Positions 9,824-18,669 of a stretch of 64,000 nt of DNA are shown piece by piece. The position numbers were made by a program, and so were the translations under genes. The first letter of the stretch is position 1; each line of letters starts with the position of its first letter. The stretch spans positions 186,001 to 250,000 of the forward strand of contig NZ_JAKEUO010000004.1 of the NCBI RefSeq assembly GCF_022397915.1. The letters run 5' to 3'. A model generated the notes under the pieces. The model was not told the origin of the DNA. It saw only the letters and a program-made list of their open reading frames with translations, and ran no database searches. The stretch comes from Vibrio sp. Isolate34 (GTDB taxonomy: Bacteria; Pseudomonadota; Gammaproteobacteria; Enterobacterales; Vibrionaceae).

Positions 9824-10465
9824 ATGCCTTATTTAATAGTTATAGTCCTCTCTATTTTTACTCTTACTGGATGCCAGTCAGCTTATTACTCCGCAATGGA
9901 GCAAGTGGGTTACCACAAACGTGACATCATGGTCGACAGAGTAGAAGACGCGAAAGAGTCACAACAGGATGCTCAGGAAGAGTTTACCAGCGCACTTGAA
10001 GCACTTAGTAGCCTAACTAACTTCAGTGGTGGCGACCTAGAAGACATGTACAACCAAATTAACGACAAATACCAAGACAGCGAAAAAGCCGCTCAAAATG
10101 TCAGTGATCGTATTGCTGCAATTGAAGATGTGTCGGATGCGTTGTTTGAAGAGTGGCAGGGTGAGTTAGACCTCTACACTAGTGACTCACTGCGTCGCTC
10201 AAGCGAGCAAAAGCTTCGCGAGACTCAATCCTCTTACAAAACTATGTTGTCGGCTATGAAGCGTGCCGAGAAGAAGATGGATCCCGTGCTCAATACCCTT
10301 CGCGACAACACGCTTTACTTAAAGCATAACCTCAATGCGAGCGCGGTTGGTTCACTGCAAGGCGAATTCATGAGCTTAGAAAAAGACATCGCCTACGCGA
10401 TTAAGCAGATGAATGCTGCCATCGCCGAATCGGATAAATTCCTAGCTCAGCTGAACCAGAAATAA
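9824..10465 (+). CDS. DUF2959 lipoprotein
   Basis: A 213-residue predicted lipoprotein with a signal peptide and lipobox LTGC (Cys17). The mature part is almost entirely helical and charged (VEDAKESQQDAQEEFTSALEAL...), a coiled-coil pattern characteristic of the DUF2959 family. Its function is unknown. It starts 42 bp from divergent yihY and ends 30 bp before the downstream ATPase, so the two plus-strand genes may be co-transcribed. Confidence 0.85.
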   Translation: MPYLIVIVLSIFTLTGCQSAYYSAMEQVGYHKRDIMVDRVEDAKESQQDAQEEFTSALEALSSLTNFSGGDLEDMYNQINDKYQDSEKAAQNVSDRIAAIEDVSDALFEEWQGELDLYTSDSLRRSSEQKLRETQSSYKTMLSAMKRAEKKMDPVLNTLRDNTLYLKHNLNASAVGSLQGEFMSLEKDIAYAIKQMNAAIAESDKFLAQLNQK

Positions 10466-10495
10466 CATCAGTAGAAACGTATTAGATAAGCCCGT

Positions 10496-11026
10496 ATGAA
10501 CCCAATCATTATTACTGGCGGCCCAGGCGCCGGAAAGACCACACTAATTAATGCCTTGGGAGATGCGGGTTACCCAACCTTCGCAGAATCCTCTCGTCAG
10601 TTAATAGAGAAGCAGAGTCAACTTGAAAACGGTATCTTGCCTTGGTTAGATCTTCCGGGCTTTGCTCAGCTTTGTTTAGGTGTGATGAGCGAACAGAAAG
10701 AGCAAGCCAGTCAGCACCCAATTGCGTTCCTCGATCGAGCTATTCCAGACATCTGCGGATATTTAGCTCAGGCGAAACTAGATATAGATGCGACTTACCG
10801 AGAAGCAAGCCAAGGCTATCGCTCACAAGTATTATTCTGCCGCCCAGAGGCTTCGATTTATGTTCAAGATGATGTGCGTCCTTATCCCTTTGAAGAAGCA
10901 TTAGAGATTCACCACGCTCTAGTCAGCGTCTATCAAGAACTAGGTTATGAGGTGGTTGAAGTGCCATTTATGTCGGTAGCAGAGCGAGTGCAATTCGTTG
11001 AAAGTCGCCTGGGAATCAAAAGCTAG
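10496..11026 (+). CDS. AAA_28-type small ATPase
   Basis: A 176-residue P-loop NTPase. The Walker A motif GGPGAGKT lies at residues 8-15, followed by the family-typical FAESSRQLIEKQ and a Walker-B-like IAFLDRAIPDICGY. This matches the AAA_28 group of predicted kinase-like ATPases, for which no substrate is settled. It is the second gene after the DUF2959 lipoprotein. A small inverted repeat begins right at its stop codon. Confidence 0.8.
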   Translation: MNPIIITGGPGAGKTTLINALGDAGYPTFAESSRQLIEKQSQLENGILPWLDLPGFAQLCLGVMSEQKEQASQHPIAFLDRAIPDICGYLAQAKLDIDATYREASQGYRSQVLFCRPEASIYVQDDVRPYPFEEALEIHHALVSVYQELGYEVVEVPFMSVAERVQFVESRLGIKS

Positions 11027-11058
11027 ATTCCAGGTATCTCGTTCCTCGATTCTGGAAT
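11027..11058. repeat. Short palindromic repeat unit, possibly a dispersed Vibrio repeat remnant
   Basis: ATTCCAG (11027-11033) pairs with CTGGAAT (11052-11058), followed by GACGATTCG. This resembles, from memory, dispersed 'CATTCC...GGAAT' palindromes common in Vibrio intergenic regions. A genome-wide copy count is needed. Confidence 0.4.
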
Positions 11059-11142
11059 GACGATTCGATGAATAGGTATGGAACGCGCTCTTCGAATCTC
11101 GCATCTCGTTTACCCGTATCTATCTTAATGCCATATAAAACA

Positions 11143-11175
11143 AAAGCCCCGAGCAGCTAGGCTACTCGGGGCTTT
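11143..11175. terminator. Bidirectional terminator between the ATPase gene and bipA
   Basis: AAAGCCCCGAG / CTCGGGGCTTT stem with an 11-base loop. It has A residues on the left and T on the right, so it can end both converging transcripts. Confidence 0.85.
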
Positions 11176-11210
11176 CTTATTTTACTTAGCTAGAAGCTGT
11201 CAGCTGGCAA

Positions 11211-13046
11211 TTAAGCTTTAGCTGGACGTGCTGCGCGCTTACGTTCGTTTTCAGTAAGAAGCTTCTTACGGATACGAATGCTTTCTGGCGTTACTTCTAC
11301 TAGTTCGTCTTCGTCGATGAACTCAAGAGCTTGCTCTAGAGTGTGACGGATAGGTGGCGAAAGAACCTGTGCTTCATCAGTACCTGATGCACGAACGTTC
11401 GTTAGCTGCTTACCTTTCAGACAGTTTACTGTTAGGTCGTTTGAACGGTTGTGAATACCGATGATTTGACCTTCGTATACTTCATCCGCGTGCTCAGCAA
11501 ATAGACGACCACGTTCTTGTAGGTTGAATAGTGCGTAAGTCAGAGCTTTACCAGTTGCGTTCGAAATTAGAACACCGTTGTTACGTTGACCGATTACGCC
11601 GCCTTTGTGAGGACCGTAGTGATCAAATGAGTGGTAAAGAAGACCAGAACCAGACGTTAGAGTTAGGAACTCAGTTTGGAAACCGATAAGACCACGAGAA
11701 GGCATCATGAAGTCCATGCGAACACGGCCTTTGCCATCTGGAGACATATCAGTTAGCTCACCTTTACGTAGACCGATGTTTTCCATGATGCCACCTTGGT
11801 GCTCTTCAAGCACGTCGATAGTCACAGTTTCAAACGGTTCAGTTAAGTTGCCATCTTCGTCTTTCTTGATGATAACTTCTGGACGAGATACCGCTAGCTC
11901 AAAGCCTTCACGACGCATGTTTTCGATCAGGATAGATAGGTGAAGTTCACCACGACCTGAAACACGGAAGCGATCTGGGTTATCAGTTTCTTCAACACGT
12001 AGTGCAACGTTGTGTACTAGTTCTTTTTCTAGACGCTCAAGGATGTTACGTGAAGTAACGAACTTACCTTCTTTACCCGCGAACGGAGAAGTGTTTACTT
12101 GGAACGTCATTGTTACTGTTGGTTCGTCAACAGAAAGCGGAGTCATTGCTTCAACATTGTTTTGGTCACAGATAGTGTCTGAAATCTTCAGCTCACCAAG
12201 ACCAGTGATTGCAATGATGTCGCCAGCGTTAGCTTGCTCAACTTCGTGACGGTCAAGACCTAGGTAACCAAGAACTGTACCTACTTTACCGTTACGCTTC
12301 TTACCGTCAGAACCAACGATAGTTACTTGTTGGTTTGGCTTAACAGAACCACGAGTAACACGAGCAACACCGATAACACCTACGTAAGAGCTGTAATCAA
12401 GTTGCGAAATTTGCATTTGTAGAGGACCGTCAAGGTCAACTGCAGGCGCGTCTACTGTATCAACAACAGCTTGGAACAATGGTTCCATGTCTGTACCAGT
12501 TTCGCCTTCTTCCATTGTTGCCCAACCGTTTAGAGCTGAAGCGTAAACAACTGTGAAGTCTAGTTGCTCATCAGTAGCACCTAGGTTGTCGAAAAGGTCG
12601 AATACTTGATCCATAACCCAATCAGGACGAGCGCCTGGGCGGTCAATCTTGTTGATTACAACGATTGGCTTAAGACCGTGTGCGAATGCTTTTTGCGTTA
12701 CGAAACGAGTTTGAGGCATTGGGCCGTCAACTGCGTCAACGATAAGCAGAACAGAGTCAACCATAGACATGATACGCTCAACTTCACCACCGAAGTCCGC
12801 GTGTCCCGGAGTATCTACGATGTTGATGCGGTAATCATTCCAGTTGATTGCTGTGTTCTTAGCAAGAATGGTAATGCCACGCTCTTTTTCGATGTCATTC
12901 GAATCCATGACACGCTCTTCAGCTTCACCACGAGACTCAAGAGTGCCTGACTGTTGTAGCAGTTTATCAACCAAAGTCGTTTTACCGTGGTCAACGTGCG
13001 CGATGATCGCGATATTTCTTAACTTATCAATCTGTGGAGTAGACAT
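11211..13046 (-). CDS. bipA: Ribosome-associated GTPase BipA/TypA
   Basis: Translational GTPase related to EF-G/LepA that acts in 50S assembly and stress adaptation. Visible GTPase motifs are AHVDHGKTT (G1), RGITI (G2), DTPGHADF (G3) and NKIDR (G4), followed by EF-Tu domain 2, two EF-G-like domains and a C-terminal BipA domain ending in a basic tail. I start at the ATG at 13044-13046 ([15 protein letters not shown]), giving 611 residues. An in-frame GTG five codons upstream adds a non-conserved extension. It is divergent from glnA across a long regulatory region, as in E. coli. Confidence 0.97.
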   Translation of the reverse strand: MSTPQIDKLRNIAIIAHVDHGKTTLVDKLLQQSGTLESRGEAEERVMDSNDIEKERGITILAKNTAINWNDYRINIVDTPGHADFGGEVERIMSMVDSVLLIVDAVDGPMPQTRFVTQKAFAHGLKPIVVINKIDRPGARPDWVMDQVFDLFDNLGATDEQLDFTVVYASALNGWATMEEGETGTDMEPLFQAVVDTVDAPAVDLDGPLQMQISQLDYSSYVGVIGVARVTRGSVKPNQQVTIVGSDGKKRNGKVGTVLGYLGLDRHEVEQANAGDIIAITGLGELKISDTICDQNNVEAMTPLSVDEPTVTMTFQVNTSPFAGKEGKFVTSRNILERLEKELVHNVALRVEETDNPDRFRVSGRGELHLSILIENMRREGFELAVSRPEVIIKKDEDGNLTEPFETVTIDVLEEHQGGIMENIGLRKGELTDMSPDGKGRVRMDFMMPSRGLIGFQTEFLTLTSGSGLLYHSFDHYGPHKGGVIGQRNNGVLISNATGKALTYALFNLQERGRLFAEHADEVYEGQIIGIHNRSNDLTVNCLKGKQLTNVRASGTDEAQVLSPPIRHTLEQALEFIDEDELVEVTPESIRIRKKLLTENERKRAARPAKA

Positions 13047-13370
13047 GGATTCTCGATTCACTCATAAAAGTAGCCGTCACTTATCTCAAAAGTTTGGATA
13101 ATAACCGCTAGCTTGATTTAAAAAACGGTCAATAATATACCAGATTCTAGACAAAAACCTAGAAATATGTGATCTGAACCAAGGCTTTTTTCTTAGTTAG
13201 CGATTCATATCCTCTTAACTTTGATTCAGTACAGTGTTAGGTAGCTCGATTCGTAGGATTCTAAAAAAGCACCACGCGCGAGTCACAAGCCAAATCTCCG
13301 GCAAAATGACAAAAGTGGATTGACAACTTAGGCAATTCATTGCTGAATGGTGTTCGCTTATTGTCTCATA

Positions 13371-13517
13371 TTGGTGCACAGACAAACAATTGCACCAACA
13401 AGGTGCAGTCAGAGATCATTTTGGTGCAAAAAGTAGATTAAGCAAAACTTAAAAACAGTTAAATTATTGAAATTAATGGAATAATTTTTTTGGCACGTTT
13501 TTGGCTTTAGATAAATC
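13371..13517 (+). promoter_or_regulatory. NtrC enhancer and sigma-54 promoter of glnA
   Basis: A full NtrC operator TGCACCAACAAGGTGCA lies at 13391-13407, flanked by half-sites TTGGTGCA at 13371-13378 and 13421-13428. Downstream, TGGCACGTTTTTGGCT at 13491-13506 has the -24 GG and -12 GC at exact sigma-54 spacing, predicting transcription start near 13517. The enhancer centre is then about 118 bp upstream of the start, as in enteric glnAp2. The rest of the 563-bp bipA-glnA gap holds only a weak possible sigma-70 -35 (TTGACA at 13320-13325). Confidence 0.88.
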
Positions 13518-13609
13518 AGCATCGATTAATGCACTTATAGACATTAATCAATGCTAGTTTCAACCGAATCGAGCTAATACCGAATTAATAACACTGGAGG
13601 TTATCCAAG

Positions 13610-15019
13610 ATGTCAGTAGAAAATGTACTATCCCTGATCCAAGAGAACGAAGTTAAATTTATCGACTTACGTTTTACTGATACAAAAGGTAAAGAGCAGC
13701 ATATCTCTATTCCTTCTCACCAAGTTGATGCAGACTTCTTCGAAGAAGGCAAAATGTTTGACGGCTCTTCAGTAGCTGGTTGGAAAGGCATTAACGAATC
13801 TGACATGGTAATGATGCCAGACGCAGCATCAGCTGTACTGGACCCATTCACAGAAGACGCAACGCTAAACATCCGTTGTGACATTCTTGAGCCTGCGACA
13901 ATGCAAGGCTACGACCGTGACCCACGCTCTATCGCTAAACGTTCTGAAGAGTACCTACGTTCTACAGGTATCGCAGACACAGTTCTAGTTGGTCCAGAGC
14001 CAGAATTCTTCCTATTTGATGACGTTAAGTTCTCAAACGACATGTCTGGTTCTTTCTTCAAGATCGACGACGTAGAAGCAGCTTGGAACACAGGTACTGA
14101 CTTCGAAGGCGGTAACAAAGGTCACCGTCCTGGCGTTAAAGGCGGTTACTTCCCAGTAGCTCCTGTAGATTCATCTCAAGACATCCGCTCAGCAATGTGT
14201 CTAGTAATGGAAGAGATGGGCCTAGTAGTTGAAGCTCACCACCATGAAGTAGCAACTGCGGGTCAAAACGAAATAGCTACTCGCTTCAACACGCTAACAG
14301 CAAAAGCTGATGAAACTCAAATCTACAAGTACGTTGTACACAACGTTGCTCACGCATTTGGTAAAACAGCGACATTCATGCCTAAGCCACTAGTTGGTGA
14401 TAACGGTTCTGGTATGCACGTTCACCAATCTCTAGCAAAAGACGGCGTTAACCTGTTTGCTGGTGATAAGTACGGCGGCCTATCTGAAATGGCGCTTTAC
14501 TACATCGGTGGTGTAATCAAACACGCTCGTGCAATCAACGCATTTGCTAACCCATCAACTAACTCGTACAAGCGTCTTGTACCTGGTTTCGAAGCACCTG
14601 TAATGCTTGCTTACTCAGCACGTAACCGTTCTGCTTCTATCCGTATCCCAGTAGTACCAAGCCCTAAAGCACGTCGTATCGAGCTACGTTTTGGTGACCC
14701 AGCAGCTAACCCATACCTATGCTACTCAGCAATGCTTATGGCTGGCCTTGACGGCATCAAGAACAAGATTCACCCAGGCGAAGCTATGGATAAAGATCTA
14801 TACGACCTTCCTGCAGAAGAAGCAGCTGAAATCCCAACAGTTGCAGAATCTCTACAAGAAGCTCTAGCAGCGCTTAGCGAAGACCGTGAGTTCCTAACAG
14901 CTGGCGGCGTATTCTCTGACGACTTCATCGATTCTTACATCGCTCTGAAATCTGACGACGTACAACGCGTGAACATGGCTACACACCCACTTGAGTTTGA
15001 ACTGTACTACTCAGTTTAA
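13610..15019 (+). CDS. glnA: Glutamine synthetase, type I
   Basis: Makes glutamine from glutamate, ammonia and ATP in the cytoplasm as a dodecamer. The 469 residues match the GSI-beta class. Visible signatures are [11 protein letters not shown] near the N-terminus, the ATP-binding [16 protein letters not shown] segment, and [17 protein letters not shown]. The adenylylation tyrosine sits at Tyr398 in KDLYDLP. The ATG is preceded by GGAGG. Expression is under the NtrC/sigma-54 control region just upstream, and glnL-glnG follow after one intervening gene. Confidence 0.99.
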   Translation: MSVENVLSLIQENEVKFIDLRFTDTKGKEQHISIPSHQVDADFFEEGKMFDGSSVAGWKGINESDMVMMPDAASAVLDPFTEDATLNIRCDILEPATMQGYDRDPRSIAKRSEEYLRSTGIADTVLVGPEPEFFLFDDVKFSNDMSGSFFKIDDVEAAWNTGTDFEGGNKGHRPGVKGGYFPVAPVDSSQDIRSAMCLVMEEMGLVVEAHHHEVATAGQNEIATRFNTLTAKADETQIYKYVVHNVAHAFGKTATFMPKPLVGDNGSGMHVHQSLAKDGVNLFAGDKYGGLSEMALYYIGGVIKHARAINAFANPSTNSYKRLVPGFEAPVMLAYSARNRSASIRIPVVPSPKARRIELRFGDPAANPYLCYSAMLMAGLDGIKNKIHPGEAMDKDLYDLPAEEAAEIPTVAESLQEALAALSEDREFLTAGGVFSDDFIDSYIALKSDDVQRVNMATHPLEFELYYSV

Positions 15020-15080
15020 TCTCAGGTAGAGATAAGCCATTTCTTACTGCAACCTTGTAAGAATCGCTAACTAAATATTA

Positions 15081-15108
15081 GGCTCGCCTCGCAGGCGGGC
15101 CTTTTTTA
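15081..15108 (+). terminator. Rho-independent terminator of glnA
   Basis: GGCTCGCC / GGCGGGCC hairpin followed by six T residues, separating glnA from the genes downstream. Confidence 0.85.
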
Positions 15109-15246
15109 TATTCTCCCAACCCCTCCTTCTTCGTACCATGCCTTAGATAATAGACAAAAGCCCTCAGAGGCTGTCGCGCTAAATACAACAAAATCAAAAC
15201 CAATGCCAAACGTGAAACCACCCAAGGGTGGAAAGAGGCTAAAGAT

Positions 15247-15804
15247 ATGAAAAACATACTGTTCCTAATCGGGTTAACAGTCGCGTTCTCGTGTTCTGCT
15301 CAAACGGTATATACCTGGGTTGATGAGGATGACGTACTCCACTTTAGTGACACACCGACCGATCAAAGTGCTAAGTCTCTTCGCCTGCCTGATGTACAAG
15401 CATCAGCACCCGCCCCGAAATTTGAGGCCTCGACTCCCGTTGATGCTGCAGCTTCAACAGCAACGTCCGCTCAAGCTCAGCCACAAACCGAAACCACAGA
15501 ACACGAGGCACCGGCTCAGTTAACACTCACCATGCTGACACCCGTTCATGATCAAACCATCCGTAGCAACCGTGGCTTAATTCCAATTCAAATCGAGCTT
15601 AACCGCAAACTCGGTATTGGGGAGCAGTTGCAATTGATGCTCGATGGTCGTCGTTACGGGGCTCCTCAAACCCAACCTAACTGGGAATTAAAAGGGATCG
15701 ATCGAGGTACTCACACCATTGCAATTCAAGCACATAGAAGCGGCAAGCTTATTGCATCTACTAGTCCAGTCACCGTGTATTTACATCGAGCGACGCTCAA
15801 GTAG
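15247..15804 (+). CDS. DUF4124-domain periplasmic protein
   Basis: A 185-residue protein with an N-terminal signal peptide ending near CSA-Q, then the short DUF4124 motif (QTVYTWVDEDDVLHFSDTP, residues about 19-37). A low-complexity Ala/Pro/Thr/Gln linker (about 55-90) and a C-terminal Ig-like beta domain (LTMLTPVHDQTIRSN...GTHTIAIQ) follow. Function is unknown. It is inserted between glnA and glnL, after the glnA terminator, an arrangement I recall from other vibrios. Confidence 0.8.
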   Translation: MKNILFLIGLTVAFSCSAQTVYTWVDEDDVLHFSDTPTDQSAKSLRLPDVQASAPAPKFEASTPVDAAASTATSAQAQPQTETTEHEAPAQLTLTMLTPVHDQTIRSNRGLIPIQIELNRKLGIGEQLQLMLDGRRYGAPQTQPNWELKGIDRGTHTIAIQAHRSGKLIASTSPVTVYLHRATLK

Positions 15805-15924
15805 GCCAATGTGTTAAAAGAGACTGAATTACCTCTACTTTTCACCTAATCGAAGCAGCTTTCAGCAACTCTAATGAATTATCTTTAGCTTCTGGTTGAT
15901 ATGCGCCATACTTGAACTTAGTTA

Positions 15925-15941
15925 CGCACCAATTTGGTGCA
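15925..15941. promoter_or_regulatory. NtrC operator upstream of glnL
   Basis: CGCACCAATTTGGTGCA matches the NtrC dyad (TGCACC-N5-GGTGCA) in all but the first base. It lies 31 bp before the chosen glnL GTG start. In E. coli an equivalent site lets NtrC repress the weak glnL promoter, and the same role is inferred here. Confidence 0.8.
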
Positions 15942-15971
15942 GTGAGAAAACACCAGTTCAAGGACGACATA

Positions 15972-17048
15972 GTGAATCGATCAGCCAAAAGCGACAGCAT
16001 AGATACACATCATCTTTCCAGCGCCATTCTCGACAATATGGTGACTTCGACATTGATGCTCGATGAGCAACTCTATGTGCGATACGCCAATCCGGCGGCT
16101 GAGCAACTCTTTTCACAAAGTGCACGACGCATTGTTGATCATCCACTGAGTCAGCTTATCCAACATGCTTCTCTTGATTTGGCACTGCTGACCCAACCGC
16201 TACAAAGTGGCCAAAGCATTACCGACAGCGACGTGACCTTTGTTGTTGATAACCGTCCTCTGATGCTTGAGGTAACGGTTAGCCCAATCTCGTGGCAACG
16301 TGAGACTCTGCTATTGGTTGAGATGCGCAAGATAGACCAACAAAGAAGACTCAGCCAAGAGCTTAACCAACACGCACAACAACAAGCGGCTAAGCTGCTG
16401 GTGCGTGGATTAGCCCATGAAATTAAGAACCCATTGGGTGGTTTAAGAGGTGCTGCGCAACTGCTTGGAAAGATGCTCCCTGATCAGTCGCTGAATGAGT
16501 ACACCCAGATCATTATTGAGCAAGCCGATCGCTTACGCGCTTTAGTCGATCGCCTACTTGGCCCGCAAAAGCCGGGAACTAAGTCAGAAGAGAACCTTCA
16601 CCAGATTCTAGAAAAAGTAAGGCAGTTGGTTGAGCTCGAATCAGGCTCGACACTCGCTATCGAACGAGATTACGACCCAAGCTTACCTGCGATTTTGATG
16701 GATTCTGCGCAAGTTGAACAAGCCATGCTCAATATCGTGAGTAATGCGGCTCAGATTCTAAAGACTCAGGAATCTGGGAAAATTACCATTCGCACCAGAA
16801 CGGTGCATCAAGCCAACATTCATGGGCAGCGGCACAAACTCGCTGCTCGAATTGAGATCAGCGATAACGGCCCGGGCATCCCCGACGAATTAAAAGACAC
16901 GCTGTTTTACCCAATGGTAAGCGGACGAGAGGGTGGCACAGGTTTAGGTTTATCGATATCTCAAAACCTGATCGATCAGCACAACGGAAAAATTGATGTT
17001 GAGAGCTGGCCAGGTAACACCACATTCACAATTTATTTGCCGATATAA
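15972..17048 (+). CDS. glnL: Nitrogen sensor histidine kinase NtrB
   Basis: Cytoplasmic kinase/phosphatase for NtrC, controlled by PII. It has an N-terminal PAS domain (HLSSAILDNMVTSTLMLDEQLYVRYANPAAE), the phospho-acceptor motif GLAHEIKNPLGG with His149, the N box (MLNIVSNAAQIL), G1 (DNGPGIP) and G2 (GREGGTGLGLSI). The GTG start at 15972 follows AAGGACGACATA and gives 358 residues, close to E. coli's 349. A TTG at 15912 is also in frame, but that extension would run through the NtrC operator and is not family-like. glnG follows after 109 bp. Confidence 0.95.
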   Translation: MNRSAKSDSIDTHHLSSAILDNMVTSTLMLDEQLYVRYANPAAEQLFSQSARRIVDHPLSQLIQHASLDLALLTQPLQSGQSITDSDVTFVVDNRPLMLEVTVSPISWQRETLLLVEMRKIDQQRRLSQELNQHAQQQAAKLLVRGLAHEIKNPLGGLRGAAQLLGKMLPDQSLNEYTQIIIEQADRLRALVDRLLGPQKPGTKSEENLHQILEKVRQLVELESGSTLAIERDYDPSLPAILMDSAQVEQAMLNIVSNAAQILKTQESGKITIRTRTVHQANIHGQRHKLAARIEISDNGPGIPDELKDTLFYPMVSGREGGTGLGLSISQNLIDQHNGKIDVESWPGNTTFTIYLPI

Positions 17049-17157
17049 ACGAAGCGACACTTCTCAACCAGAAAGCAAGCTTCATGGCAACGAAGAATAC
17101 GAACAATAAAAACAACAATGATTATCACAATAGATTTGGCTGCAAAGGAATTGAATT

Positions 17158-18561
17158 ATGAGTAAGGGATACGTTTGGGTCGTCGATGACGACAGCTCTA
17201 TCCGCTGGGTAGTAGAGAAAACACTTTCATCTGCGGATATAAAGTGCGAAACATTTGCTGATGCAGAGAGCGTGTTGCTTGCTCTTGAGCGCGAAACACC
17301 AGACGTATTAGTGTCTGACATTCGCATGCCTGGTATTGACGGGATTGAGCTGTTGCATCAAGTACATCAACGCTCTCCCGATCTGCCAGTGATCATCATG
17401 ACGGCACACTCCGACCTTGATGCTGCAGTAAATGCTTACCAAAAAGGTGCCTTCGAATACCTGCCAAAGCCGTTTGATATCGATGAGACACTCACGCTAG
17501 TAGAGCGAGCGATCGCACACAGCCAAGAACAAAAGCGCGAACAAGCCAGCGAAGTTACCGAAGAGACCAACGCACCCGAGATCATCGGCGAAGCTCCGGC
17601 GATGCAGGAAGTTTTCCGCGCTATTGGTCGCTTGTCTCGCTCATCCATTTCCGTGCTCATTAATGGTGAATCAGGTACTGGTAAAGAGTTAGTAGCCCAT
17701 GCCTTACATCGCCATAGCCCAAGAGCAAAAAAGCCCTTTATCGCCCTCAACATGGCAGCTATTCCCAAAGATCTGATTGAATCAGAGCTATTTGGTCACG
17801 AGAAAGGTGCCTTTACCGGAGCCAACAGCGTTCGCCAAGGACGCTTCGAACAAGCTAACGGCGGCACACTGTTTCTTGATGAGATCGGTGACATGCCACT
17901 CGATATTCAGACTCGCTTATTACGTGTTCTTTCTGATGGCCAATTTTATCGTGTCGGTGGTCATTCTGCGGTTAAGGTTGATGTGCGTATCGTGGCGGCA
18001 ACCCACCAAGACCTTGAACGCTTAGTGCATGAAGGCGATTTCCGTGAGGATTTGTTCCACCGACTCAATGTAATCCGAATTCACATCCCTGCACTGCGCG
18101 AGCGTAAACAGGACATCGAAAAGCTGACTCATCACTTCTTGGCATCAGCAGCAGAAGAACTCGGTGTTGAAGTGAAAACACTGCATCCTGAGACCATAAT
18201 GAAGCTAAACCAGCTAAATTGGCCAGGTAACGTGCGTCAGCTTGAGAACATTTGTCGTTGGTTGACCGTAATGGCGAGTGGCAGCGAGATACTTCCTTCG
18301 GACTTACCACCTGAGCTACTGGAAGAGAAAGTGGCAACCACTTCCGGTACTGGAGATAACTGGCAGCAACTGCTTGCGAATTGGGCAAAATGTGCGCTTG
18401 ATTCAGGAGAAAAGGAGCTACTAGCTTATGCTCTGCCAGAGTTTGAACGTATACTGCTAGAGGCTGCACTCAACCATACTAATGGCCATAAACAGGATGC
18501 AGCTAAAGTTTTGGGATGGGGAAGAAATACCCTAACTCGCAAGCTTAAAGAACTGTACTAG
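17158..18561 (+). CDS. glnG: Nitrogen response regulator NtrC
   Basis: Sigma-54 enhancer-binding activator of 467 residues. It has a receiver domain with the phosphorylated Asp54 in [10 protein letters not shown], an AAA+ domain with Walker A GESGTGKE and the sigma-54 contact loop GAFTGA, and a C-terminal Fis-type helix-turn-helix ([23 protein letters not shown]). The ATG has an AAGGAA ribosome site. It is expected to bind the two TGCACC-N5-GGTGCA sites found upstream of glnA and glnL. No strong terminator is visible in the 108 bp downstream. Confidence 0.97.
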   Translation: MSKGYVWVVDDDSSIRWVVEKTLSSADIKCETFADAESVLLALERETPDVLVSDIRMPGIDGIELLHQVHQRSPDLPVIIMTAHSDLDAAVNAYQKGAFEYLPKPFDIDETLTLVERAIAHSQEQKREQASEVTEETNAPEIIGEAPAMQEVFRAIGRLSRSSISVLINGESGTGKELVAHALHRHSPRAKKPFIALNMAAIPKDLIESELFGHEKGAFTGANSVRQGRFEQANGGTLFLDEIGDMPLDIQTRLLRVLSDGQFYRVGGHSAVKVDVRIVAATHQDLERLVHEGDFREDLFHRLNVIRIHIPALRERKQDIEKLTHHFLASAAEELGVEVKTLHPETIMKLNQLNWPGNVRQLENICRWLTVMASGSEILPSDLPPELLEEKVATTSGTGDNWQQLLANWAKCALDSGEKELLAYALPEFERILLEAALNHTNGHKQDAAKVLGWGRNTLTRKLKELY

Positions 18562-18669
18562 ACCTTATATGATTCTCGATGCAGCTACTTTTTAACCCAA
18601 AAAGTGTCGCTTGGTTTGAGTAGTGTCGGTACAATTACAGTACACTATTCACCAAAATTGTAGCTAAAG

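Noticed and set aside
12606..12950. 114-codon open frame antisense to bipA
   Set aside because: It lies wholly inside bipA, has no recognisable domain and is explained by the biased codon use of bipA.
15912..15971. Longer NtrB start at a TTG
   Set aside because: The extension would run through a near-perfect NtrC operator, and the GTG at 15972 has a proper ribosome site and family-like length.
18065..18469. 134-codon open frame antisense to glnG
   Set aside because: Wholly within the conserved AAA+ and DNA-binding coding region of NtrC.
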